Source: a virus
Virus record (IMG/VR): IMGVR_UViG_3300005293_000049
Span: 1-28,415 of that record
DNA: 28,415 nucleotides
Direction: 5' to 3' (one strand)
Part shown: in pieces, positions 6,334-13,134 of the stretch
Layout of the letters: every line of letters starts with the position of its first letter
How positions within the stretch are numbered: position 1 is the first letter of the stretch
Made by a program: the position numbers and the translations under genes
Notes under the pieces: model-generated
Databases searched by the model: none
What the model was told of the DNA's origin: nothing
What the model saw: the letters and a program-made list of their open reading frames with translations, nothing else

Positions 6334-7626
6334 ATGGGTATATTCAACCAACTTAAAGACGGCCTCATGCACGCAGCATTTAAATCCTTTGGTAAGGACG
6401 ATGAGAATCGTTACGTATCTTGGGGTGGTGGTGCGGGCAGCTTCGGGGCAAACCCAAGTCGTACTCGCGCGCGTTCATCGGGAGATAAGACTGTAATCAC
6501 AGCAATCTATAATCAGATTGCTATTGACGTCGCATCTCACCGTATCCTACACGTGAAAGTTGACGTGGAGACCGATCGCTATCTGGAAACAATGGCTAAG
6601 AGCGGCATCAATGACTGTCTGACATTTGAGGCAAACATTGATGAGAGTGCTCGAGCTTTTCGACAGAACATTGCGATGGCTCTCTTCGACACTGGCGTTG
6701 CTGCAGTGTGCATCATGGAAGCTGACAAAGATCCAGAGACCTCGATGTCTTACAACATCGAAAAGCTCCGTGTTGGTGAAGTTCGAGCTTGGTTTCCAAA
6801 CCATGTTCGGGTTCTAATCTATGACGAAGAGACGGGTATCAAGAAAGAGCGGACCTTTCCTAAAAGTCAGGTTGCTATTATTGAGAACCCTCTCTATGCA
6901 GTCATGAATGATGAAGTGTCTACCCTAAAGCGGTTGACTCGTAAGCTTAGTATCCTCGATGCTATCGATGAACAGGCTGGTTCAGGGAAACTTGACATCA
7001 TCATCCAGCTACCGTACGTCGTTAAGTCCGAGTCACGAAAGCTTCAGGCTGCCGCACGTCGACAGGACATGGAAGAGCAGCTGCACAACTCTAAGTATGG
7101 CGTAGCTTACGCCGATGCGACTGAGAAGATCACGCAGCTCAACCGACCGGCTGAGAACAACATGCTTGCGCAGGTGGAATTCCTAACCAAGCAGCTCTAC
7201 TCGCAGCTGGGTATCCCTAAGGATGTGTTTGATGGAGTTGCCGATGAGCGGACGATGATTAACTATCACAACCGCACGATCGATCCAATCCTTACGGCGA
7301 TCACTGAAAACATGGAGCGCAAGTTCCTGTCTAAGACTGCTCGCTCACAGGGTCAGAGAATCAGGTACTTCAAAGATCCATTCAAGAACATGGCGCTTAG
7401 TGAAATTGCTGAAATCGGCGACAAGCTTTCGCGCAACGAAGTTGTTTCACCAAATGAACTTCGTTCAGGTATCGGTCTAATGCCTTCTAAGGAAGCTAAG
7501 GCCGACAAACTGCAGAACTCCAACATGCCGAACGAAGACAATGTTGGTCAGGTCAATCAACCACCGGAAGCAACTCAAGAAAGGAAGGAGAACCTTCAAA
7601 ATGACAGTAGCAACAATGCTGCCTGA
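6334..7626 (+). CDS. Portal protein
   Basis: A 430-residue protein starting at ATG 6334 behind GAGGAGG. It follows the HK97/SPP1-type portal plan. A short N-terminus with MGIFNQLKDGLMHAAFKSFG is followed by the wing domain (TVITAIYNQIAIDVASHRI...). The central part has SAMPLE-type strands, then the stem/crown region with EFLTKQLYSQLGIPKDVFDGVADERTMINYHN, which is highly typical of portals, and a C-terminal helical region with NEVVSPNELRSGIGLMPS. Twelve copies form the DNA channel at one capsid vertex. The last residues (Asn/Glu/Gln-rich) are disordered. The end overlaps the protease start by 26 bases. A hairpin over its ribosome site may limit output. Confidence 0.93.
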   Translation: MGIFNQLKDGLMHAAFKSFGKDDENRYVSWGGGAGSFGANPSRTRARSSGDKTVITAIYNQIAIDVASHRILHVKVDVETDRYLETMAKSGINDCLTFEANIDESARAFRQNIAMALFDTGVAAVCIMEADKDPETSMSYNIEKLRVGEVRAWFPNHVRVLIYDEETGIKKERTFPKSQVAIIENPLYAVMNDEVSTLKRLTRKLSILDAIDEQAGSGKLDIIIQLPYVVKSESRKLQAAARRQDMEEQLHNSKYGVAYADATEKITQLNRPAENNMLAQVEFLTKQLYSQLGIPKDVFDGVADERTMINYHNRTIDPILTAITENMERKFLSKTARSQGQRIRYFKDPFKNMALSEIAEIGDKLSRNEVVSPNELRSGIGLMPSKEAKADKLQNSNMPNEDNVGQVNQPPEATQERKENLQNDSSNNAA

Positions 7627-9760
7627 TTTCACAGGCTATGCAACTCGATTTAATCGAGAGTGCTCCGATGGTCGTACGATCCGCCACGGCGCGTTCCTCC
7701 ATCAGGACAAAACTCAGGTCCCCCTCGTCTGGATGCACCAGCACGACAGCCCGGGTAACGTCCTCGGATATGCAATCCTCCACCACCGCGATGACGGCGT
7801 CTACACCGAAGCGTACTTCAATGAAACGACTTCGGGACAGGAAGCCAAAGAGCTCGTTCGCCACGGCGACATCAAAGCGCTTTCCATCTTCGCCAACAAG
7901 CTCAAGCAGAGTGGTGCCAATGTCGTTCACGGCAACATCACGGAAGTCAGCTTGGTCTACAAGGGTGCGAACCCGGAGGCATTCATCTTGGACGTCAACC
8001 TCGCCCACAGTGGCGATGGTACCGACGACATGTATGGAGAGGTAATCATCCACTGGGATGAAGCCCCCACCGTACCGGCCCTCGAGTCCAAGGAAGCAAC
8101 GGTCCTCCCGTCCAAGCCGGCCCTCAGTTCGCTCGCTCACAAGCAGGCGCCTGAGACCGTAGCGGACGTCTGGAATTCCCTTTCGCCCCTTCAGACAAGG
8201 GTTATGCTCGCCATCATCAGCGATGCCGCAGGTAATGTGGCTAAGCACACCGATGATGACGGCATGATTCTCATCCATGCTGAAGATGGTGAGAAGATCG
8301 ATGTTCAGGAAGTTATTGACTCGCTCTCTCCCAAGCAGCGCACCATTGTCAACGCACTCATCGGCTCTGCCCTTGAAGCCGACGACGAAGATGACAACGA
8401 GTCATCTGCCGAACACTCCGATGACTCCGATGAGTCCAAGGATTCCAATCTCCAGCACACTCAGGAAGGCACTGCCAACATGAACTACAAAGCATTTGAC
8501 TCCAACTCCGGCGGCACGGCGGTTGCCGAGCGTCAGACCCTGTCCCACGCCGACGTCGAGGAACTCAACTCCCTCGCCAAGGAAAAGGGCTCCTTCAAGA
8601 AGGCCTTCGAGTCCTTCCAGCTGTCCCACGCCGACTACGGCATCGAGAACATCGACGTCCTCTTCCCGGACGCTCGCGTTTCCTCGCAGCAGCCGGAACT
8701 CATCTCCCGTCAGACGGAGTGGGTCTCCAAGGTCCTCGGCGCAACGAAGCACTCCCCGTTCGCCAAGGTCAAGACCATCCTCGCCGACCTCACGGCCGAA
8801 GAGGCTCGTGCCAAGGGTTACACCAAGGGTGACCTGAAGACCGACGAAGTCGTTGTGCTCCTGCAGCGCTCGACCTCCCCGGCCACGATCTACAAGAAGC
8901 AGAAGCTGGACCGCGATGATGTCATCGACATCACGGACATCGACATCATCTCTTGGCTGAAGTGGGAAATCCGCTTCATGCTGAACGAGGAAATCGCTCG
9001 CGCGGTTCTCATCGGCGATGGTCGTGCCGTGGGCAACAAGGACAAGATCAAGGACCCGCAGGGCCAGACCGATGGCATCGGCATCCGCTCCGTCGCCAAC
9101 GACCACGAGCTCTACGCCCACAAGGTGCAGCTCGCAGCCAACGTGGCACCCGACGTGATGATCGATGAGATCACCCGCTCGCGTACCAACTACCGCGGCT
9201 CCGGTTCCCCGACCTTCTACAGCACCGACGCCGTGCTGACCGAGATGCTCCTGCTCAAGGACAAGATGGGACGTCGTCTGTACGAGACCGAAGCATCGCT
9301 GGCTGCGGCCATCCGTGTCAAGGAGATCGTGCCGGTCGAACCGATGGGCGAGGATGCGACTCTGATCGGCATCATCGTCAACCTGATCGACTACACGCTG
9401 GGTACCAACAAGGGTGGCGAAATCACCTCCTTCGAGGACTTCGACATCGACTTCAACCAGTACAAGTACCTGATGGAAACCCGCATGTCGGGTGCCCTGA
9501 CCAAGCCCAAGTCGGCTCTGGTCATCCGTCGGGATGCTGGCGTTGAGGCCACGGCTACGGCTCCGTCCTTCAACACCAGTACCAACACGATCACCATCCC
9601 CGCTGTGACGGGCGTCGATTACGTCATCGACGGTGTCGTGCAGGCCGCTGGTCCCGTCGTGATCGAACAGACCACGGATGTCGTGGCTGAGCCGAAGTCC
9701 GGCTACTACCTCGCTCCGCTGTCGACCCGTAACTGGACCTTCAGCTACACCGCGCCGTAG
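7601..9760 (+). CDS. Fused prohead protease, scaffold and major capsid protein with Ig-like tail
   Basis: 719 residues from ATG 7601, ten bases after AAGGAAGGAG; an upstream in-frame ATG (7541) lies inside the portal gene. Residues 1-130 form a U35-type prohead protease: His46/48 in WMHQHDSPG, Ser95 in ALSIFAN and the TEVSLVYKGANPEAF strand. Residues about 131-293 are acidic and helical (DDEDDNESS), suiting a scaffold or delta domain. Residues 294-649 are an HK97-fold capsid protein (PELISRQTEWVSKVLGATKH..., WLKWEIRFMLNEEIARAVLIGDG). Residues about 650-719 are an Ig-like domain also found on the major tail protein. The MNYKAFDSN start at 8480 has its own ribosome site. The protease would act inside the prohead. 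Codons are GC-rich at third positions from 8480 on. Confidence 0.93.
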   Translation: MTVATMLPDFTGYATRFNRECSDGRTIRHGAFLHQDKTQVPLVWMHQHDSPGNVLGYAILHHRDDGVYTEAYFNETTSGQEAKELVRHGDIKALSIFANKLKQSGANVVHGNITEVSLVYKGANPEAFILDVNLAHSGDGTDDMYGEVIIHWDEAPTVPALESKEATVLPSKPALSSLAHKQAPETVADVWNSLSPLQTRVMLAIISDAAGNVAKHTDDDGMILIHAEDGEKIDVQEVIDSLSPKQRTIVNALIGSALEADDEDDNESSAEHSDDSDESKDSNLQHTQEGTANMNYKAFDSNSGGTAVAERQTLSHADVEELNSLAKEKGSFKKAFESFQLSHADYGIENIDVLFPDARVSSQQPELISRQTEWVSKVLGATKHSPFAKVKTILADLTAEEARAKGYTKGDLKTDEVVVLLQRSTSPATIYKKQKLDRDDVIDITDIDIISWLKWEIRFMLNEEIARAVLIGDGRAVGNKDKIKDPQGQTDGIGIRSVANDHELYAHKVQLAANVAPDVMIDEITRSRTNYRGSGSPTFYSTDAVLTEMLLLKDKMGRRLYETEASLAAAIRVKEIVPVEPMGEDATLIGIIVNLIDYTLGTNKGGEITSFEDFDIDFNQYKYLMETRMSGALTKPKSALVIRRDAGVEATATAPSFNTSTNTITIPAVTGVDYVIDGVVQAAGPVVIEQTTDVVAEPKSGYYLAPLSTRNWTFSYTAP
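8463..8482 (+). promoter_or_regulatory. Internal ribosome site and start for free major capsid protein
   Basis: AGGAAGG at 8463-8469 is followed, ten bases later, by an in-frame ATG at 8480 that opens MNYKAFDSN. Initiation here would give a 426-residue capsid protein without protease and scaffold. The strong site, the change of domain and the sharp change in codon use at this point support it. Proteolytic cleavage near the same place is the alternative or an addition. Confidence 0.7.
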
Positions 9761-9772
9761 TAGCACTTCAAA

Positions 9773-10114
9773 ATGGCACGATTCTGCGGTGAGATCGGTT
9801 TCGGTACCCCAGTAGAAGTCGCGCCCGGTCGTTGGAAGGACGTCATCGTTGAACAAATATTCTTCGGTGACGTCCTTCGCAACGACATTAACTCCGAGTC
9901 TGGGGAAAAAGTTGTTCCGGACTTCACGTTTACAAATCGCATAAGCATTGTAGCTGGACGTGATGCGCTCAAAAGGCGTAAGCAGATTCGCTACATTAAG
10001 TTTGAAGATGACCTCTGGAAGATCGAAAGTATCGAAGTTCAAGAGCGTCGTTTGATCCTTAGCTTAGGGGGTGTGTATAACGGACCGACAGCCGCAGCTC
10101 CAGATTCTGCTTAG
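9773..10114 (+). CDS. Head-closure (stopper) protein
   Basis: A 113-residue, beta-rich protein starting at ATG 9773, only 12 bases after the capsid stop and without a clear Shine-Dalgarno, so it may rely on re-initiation. The sequence follows the head-closure family that lies next to the tail terminator in many Gram-positive siphophages: WKDVIVEQIFFGDVLRND, TNRISIVA, IRYIKFEDDLWKIESIEVQ and the closing LILSLGGVYNG. Such proteins form a ring that plugs the portal-adaptor channel and receives the tail. The gene overlaps the tail terminator gene by 44 bases. The adaptor gene that usually stands immediately upstream has moved to 3157. Confidence 0.78.
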   Translation: MARFCGEIGFGTPVEVAPGRWKDVIVEQIFFGDVLRNDINSESGEKVVPDFTFTNRISIVAGRDALKRRKQIRYIKFEDDLWKIESIEVQERRLILSLGGVYNGPTAAAPDSA

Positions 10115-10385
10115 CAGTATTCCCGGAGTTAAGAAGGCCTACTTCGAAGAGCCACCTGCAAACATGATGGAATACCCGTGCATCCTCTATAAGTTGGATA
10201 AACGTGAAGCCCGTCATGCGAACAACGCTCCGTATCAGAAGTCGAAGCGCTACCAAGTTACCGTTATGGAGCAAGAAGGCACCAGCCTGATTCCCGAAGC
10301 GGTCGAAGATCTTCCACGTTGCTCCTTTGAGAGGCGCTTTGTGGTGGGTCAACTTTACCACGATGTATTCAATCTGTATTTCTGA
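10071..10385 (+). CDS. Tail terminator protein
   Basis: A 104-residue protein starting at GTG 10071 just after TTAGGGGG. It has the tail-terminator signature of Gram-positive siphophages: an N-terminal helix (LQILLSSIPGVKKAYFEEPP), MMEYPCILYKLD, a strand pair with RYQVTVMEQEGTSLIPEAVEDLP, C-SFERRFVVGQLYHDVFNLYF at the end. The product caps the tail tube as a hexamer and joins it to the head. Start choice rests on the ribosome site and the absence of an ATG upstream in frame. It overlaps the closure gene and precedes the major tail gene, as in related phages. Confidence 0.8.
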   Translation: MCITDRQPQLQILLSSIPGVKKAYFEEPPANMMEYPCILYKLDKREARHANNAPYQKSKRYQVTVMEQEGTSLIPEAVEDLPRCSFERRFVVGQLYHDVFNLYF

Positions 10386-10396
10386 AAGGAATCCCC

Positions 10397-11269
10397 ATGA
10401 CCGTACTTGAATGGGACAAAGTCAGCGAGAAGGTCTTCGAGACCGGCGTTGACAAAGGTGTCCTCTACATCCCCGACAGCTTTGGCGTCTACGCCGAGGG
10501 TCACGCTTGGAACGGCCTCGTCTCCGTCTCCGAGAGCCCCTCGGGAGCCGAATCCAACAAGCAGTACGCGAACAACCGCGTCTACCTGAACCTCACTTCG
10601 GCTGAGGAATTCAGCGCAACGATCGAGGCGTACACCTACCCCAAGGCGTTCGCTCGGTGCGACGGTACCGCGGAACTGGCTCCGGGTATCTACCTCGGCC
10701 AGCAGCGTCGGAAGACCTTTGGTCTCTCCTACCGCTCTCTCATCGGCAACGATGTCGAGAACACCGACTACGGCTACAAGCTCCACTTGGTCTACGGCGG
10801 CCTCGCTGCTCCGACCGAGAAGACCTACAGCACGATCAACGATTCGCCCGAAGCGGCAACGTTCAGCTGGGAAGTCTCCACGACTCCGGTCAACGTTCCC
10901 GGCTACGGCCCGTCCGCGACCATTGTCATCGACTCCACGGAAGTTGACGCTGGCAAGCTGGCCGACCTCGAAGCAATCCTGTACGGAACCGCTGGTTCCA
11001 CCGCACGGCTGCCGCTGCCTGAAGAGGTTGCGGCTCTGTTCGAAGGTTCCGCTTCGGTTGAGGTTCGAGCAATCGCTCCGACCTACAACTCGGCCACTGA
11101 CACCCTGACGGTTCCGACCGTTACCGGTGTGGTCTACAAGATCAACAACGAGGTCGTCGCTGGCGATGTCGTGATCGCCGAAGACACGATCGTGTCTGCC
11201 GTTCCGGCTCAGGGATACAAGTTCCCGGCCGTGTCCGACAACGACTGGTTCTACGACCACGTCGTCTAA
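10397..11269 (+). CDS. Major tail protein with C-terminal Ig-like domain
   Basis: A 290-residue protein starting at ATG 10397 behind GAAAGGA. Residues 1-225 are a tail-tube protein: WDKVSEKVFETGVDKGVLY, HAWNGLVSVSESPSGAE, TIEAYTYPKAF, GLSYRSLIGND, GYKLHLVYG, TINDSPEAATFSWEVSTTPV and IDSTEVDAGKLADLEAILYG. Residues about 227-290 form an Ig-like/BIG-type domain (APTYNSATDTLTVPTVTGV...). That domain is closely related to the capsid's last 70 residues. Many copies stack into the tube, with the Ig-like domain exposed outside. Third codon positions are GC-rich, as expected for a highly made protein. A paralogue lacking this Ig-like domain is at 11867. Confidence 0.92.
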   Translation: MTVLEWDKVSEKVFETGVDKGVLYIPDSFGVYAEGHAWNGLVSVSESPSGAESNKQYANNRVYLNLTSAEEFSATIEAYTYPKAFARCDGTAELAPGIYLGQQRRKTFGLSYRSLIGNDVENTDYGYKLHLVYGGLAAPTEKTYSTINDSPEAATFSWEVSTTPVNVPGYGPSATIVIDSTEVDAGKLADLEAILYGTAGSTARLPLPEEVAALFEGSASVEVRAIAPTYNSATDTLTVPTVTGVVYKINNEVVAGDVVIAEDTIVSAVPAQGYKFPAVSDNDWFYDHVV

Positions 11270-11294
11270 CACCCAAACGAAAGGAGATCAGGGA

Positions 11295-11849
11295 ATGCTT
11301 GAACTCACTATACAAGGCGATGAAGATTGGGATGAAGAAAGCCAAACTTTCATCTACCCCAATGCTGTCACTTTGGAGCTTGAGCATTCCCTGCTCTCCC
11401 TTTCAAAATGGGAGGAGATTTGGGAGAAGCCCTTCCTGTCTCCTGATGAGAAGTCATCTGAAGAAACCATAAGCTACATTCAGATCATGTGTTTGACCCC
11501 AAACGTAGACCCGGACGTTTGGAAAAACCTTAGTCAGGCTAATTACAAGCAGATCAATGACTACATGGATGCGAAGCGATCGGCGACTTGGTTTACGCAA
11601 CTCCCGGGAACCGGTAGAAGTTCGGCCAAGCGTGAAACCATCACTTCTGAACTTTTGTATTACTGGATCTTTACGTCTGAGAACATAGACGTCTCGGTTC
11701 AGGAGTGGCATCTCAACAGACTGTTCACACTTCTTAAGGTCTTCAATGAGAAGAATGCGCCACCTAAGAAGATGAAGAAGCAGGATGCTGCTGCGCAACG
11801 ACGCTTGCTAAATGAGCAGCGCAAAACCAAACTTAACACTTCGGGATAG
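11295..11849 (+). CDS. Putative tail assembly chaperone
   Basis: A 184-residue protein starting at ATG 11295 behind AAAGGAG. It matches a conserved protein that follows the major tail gene in many Gram-positive siphophages. Its features are LELEHSLLSLSKWEEIWEKPFL, SEETISYIQIMCLTPNV, a central QINDYMDAKRSATWF, then ITSELLYYWIFT, WHLNRLFTLLKV and a basic tail PPKKMKKQDAAAQRRLLNEQ ending LNTSG. By position it is the tail chaperone that binds the tape measure. No slippery sequence or out-of-frame extension for a longer frameshift product was seen, and the tape measure is 5 kb downstream rather than adjacent. The role is therefore moderately supported while the family match is strong. Confidence 0.65.
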   Translation: MLELTIQGDEDWDEESQTFIYPNAVTLELEHSLLSLSKWEEIWEKPFLSPDEKSSEETISYIQIMCLTPNVDPDVWKNLSQANYKQINDYMDAKRSATWFTQLPGTGRSSAKRETITSELLYYWIFTSENIDVSVQEWHLNRLFTLLKVFNEKNAPPKKMKKQDAAAQRRLLNEQRKTKLNTSG

Positions 11850-11861
11850 CCCGGAAGGAGG
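11839..11861 (+). promoter_or_regulatory. Stop-codon hairpin touching the next ribosome site
   Basis: CTTCGGG (11839-11845) pairs with CCCGGAAG (11850-11857, one bulged G) around the loop ATAG that contains the chaperone stop codon. The 3' arm runs into AAGGAGG (11855-11861) of the next gene. A terminating ribosome would open it, which could couple the two genes. Confidence 0.35.
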
Positions 11862-11866
11862 AACGC

Positions 11867-12685
11867 ATGGCTGAAATTATCTGGGACGAATCAGGACAAC
11901 GCTTCTTCGAAACGGGTATTGATCGAGGAGTATTCTACAACTCTGAAGGTATGGGGCACGCTTGGAATGGACTAACATCTGTAACTGAGTCTCCTTCTGG
12001 TGGCGAATCTACTCCGTACTACATTGACGGTATCAAATACCTAAATGTAGCTAGTCGAAAAGAATTCCAAGGCACCATCGAAGCGTATACCTACCCAAAT
12101 GCCTTTGCCGAGTATGATGGCTACGTGCACGTTGGTCACGGTCTCGTAGTCGATGAGCAGCCCCGTATGCCTTTCGGTCTTTCTTACCGTACGAGAATCG
12201 GAAATGACCTCTCAGGTTCTGAACACGCTTACAAGATCCATCTGATCTACAACGTGTTGACCGAACCCTCGGAGAATGAGTTTACATCCATAGGCGATGA
12301 GATTGAGCCTGTGAATTTCTCATGGGCATTCAGCACCACGCCAATTAGGCCTCCCTCAGGTCTACTCCGACCGATATCTCACGTCGTTATCGACTCCATG
12401 AAGACGAATCCTACTCAGTTGATGTTTATTGAGCAGTATCTTTACGGTACGACATCCCGACCACCGACAATGCCTTCTCTTGATGAGCTGTTTAGCTTGT
12501 TTGAGAATCCGATGGTCACACTTATCATCCAGCCTGATCCAGTAACGGGTATTTCCCAGCTTACTGAATCGGATACGGTTAGGGGTGATCTTCGTGGTCG
12601 GCTCAATGAGGGTCTCTATTCTCGTGGAGACTTCTCACGCCTCTTCGAATCCACCACTGAAGGTATTTACAATCTGGAGTCCTAA
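11867..12685 (+). CDS. Second major-tail-protein paralogue with a different C-terminus
   Basis: A 272-residue protein starting at ATG 11867 behind AAGGAGG. Residues 1-210 align along their length with the major tail protein at 10397: IIWDESGQRFFETGIDRGVFY, HAWNGLTSVTESPSGGE, TIEAYTYPNAFAEYDG, FGLSYRTRIGND, YKIHLIYN, FSWAFSTTPI, and VIDSMKT...QYLYGT. The Ig-like domain is absent. The last about 60 residues are a different, charged tail (VTLIIQPDPVTGISQLTESD onward). Codon choice is less biased than in the main tail gene, so it is probably less abundant. It may form a minor ring, a tail-tip or a fibre-attachment ring, since fibre genes follow. The downstream gene overlaps as TAATG. Confidence 0.88.
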   Translation: MAEIIWDESGQRFFETGIDRGVFYNSEGMGHAWNGLTSVTESPSGGESTPYYIDGIKYLNVASRKEFQGTIEAYTYPNAFAEYDGYVHVGHGLVVDEQPRMPFGLSYRTRIGNDLSGSEHAYKIHLIYNVLTEPSENEFTSIGDEIEPVNFSWAFSTTPIRPPSGLLRPISHVVIDSMKTNPTQLMFIEQYLYGTTSRPPTMPSLDELFSLFENPMVTLIIQPDPVTGISQLTESDTVRGDLRGRLNEGLYSRGDFSRLFESTTEGIYNLES

Positions 12686-12879
12686 TGGTTAATTTTCTAA
12701 TCTACCCAACCATAAATTCTGAGCATGGTTTTCCAGAAGAAGTAAACCGCGCAATTGCTGGGGCTCCCGAAACTTCGGAAGTAACATCAGCATTACTTAG
12801 TGATCCGGAAAATCCGATCAGACAACGTCTAGACACTCTGTACACAAACACCACGATATTTGATGGTGGTACACCCTAA
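12685..12879 (+). CDS. Small tail-module protein with C-terminal DGGTP tag (copy 1)
   Basis: A 64-residue protein whose start overlaps the preceding stop (TAATG). It is a paralogue of the protein at 12912: both open M-x-NF...P-[ST]-I, contain an F-x-x-x-V helix start, a DPENPIRQRLDTLY-like segment, and finish with DGGxP. The end, IFDGGTP, is shared with the tail fibre at 13135. No catalytic motif or membrane segment is present. It may be a fibre-base or attachment peptide, or the N-terminal piece of a once longer fibre. Function unknown; the conserved end suggests a docking tag. Confidence 0.65.
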   Translation: MVNFLIYPTINSEHGFPEEVNRAIAGAPETSEVTSALLSDPENPIRQRLDTLYTNTTIFDGGTP

Positions 12880-12911
12880 TGGCGTTCGACTATTTCTAAC
12901 ATGGAGTACAC

Positions 12912-13115
12912 ATGCCAAATTTCAATCGGCACCCTTCAATCGATGAAAATGATCGATTTGCTCAACCAGTCATTGATGCGTTGATGGACTCCGATGAGTT
13001 CACAGCTGCTGCAGCAGACCGCATCGCAAACGCTGAGAATCCTGTACGAGTCGCACTTGATGGCTTGTATATTTCTCTTTCGCCGTCCACAGTCATCGAT
13101 GGTGGATTGCCCTAA
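12912..13115 (+). CDS. Small tail-module protein with C-terminal DGGLP tag (copy 2)
   Basis: A 67-residue protein starting at ATG 12912 behind ATGGAG. It is a paralogue of the preceding small protein: MPNFNRHPSIDENDRFAQPV, a central acidic helix, NAENPVRVALDGLYISL and the end VIDGGLP. Together with 12685 it looks like a tandem duplication that has diverged. The intervening 32 bases hold only a six-codon frame (ATG 12879) that is probably meaningless. Function unknown, linked to the tail-fibre cassette by position and by its C-terminus. Confidence 0.65.
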   Translation: MPNFNRHPSIDENDRFAQPVIDALMDSDEFTAAAADRIANAENPVRVALDGLYISLSPSTVIDGGLP

Positions 13116-13134
13116 CCTGTAAAGGAAACTAACT

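Noticed and set aside
8402-10042. 546-codon open frame on the minus strand opposite the capsid gene
   Set aside because: It is the mirror of strong third-position GC bias in the capsid gene; its product is low in recognisable features (Val/Asp/Gly-rich) and it lacks a ribosome site.
10355-11272. 305-codon minus-strand frame opposite the major tail gene
   Set aside because: Same codon-bias effect, coextensive with the biased gene and without family resemblance.
11295-11866. Programmed frameshift in the tail chaperone gene
   Set aside because: No convincing slippery heptamer followed by an extended frame; the next gene starts 18 bases later with its own ribosome site.
12879-12899. Six-codon frame (MAFDYF) between the two small tail genes
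   Set aside because: It overlaps the previous stop as TAATG but is too short, and nothing else supports it as a gene.
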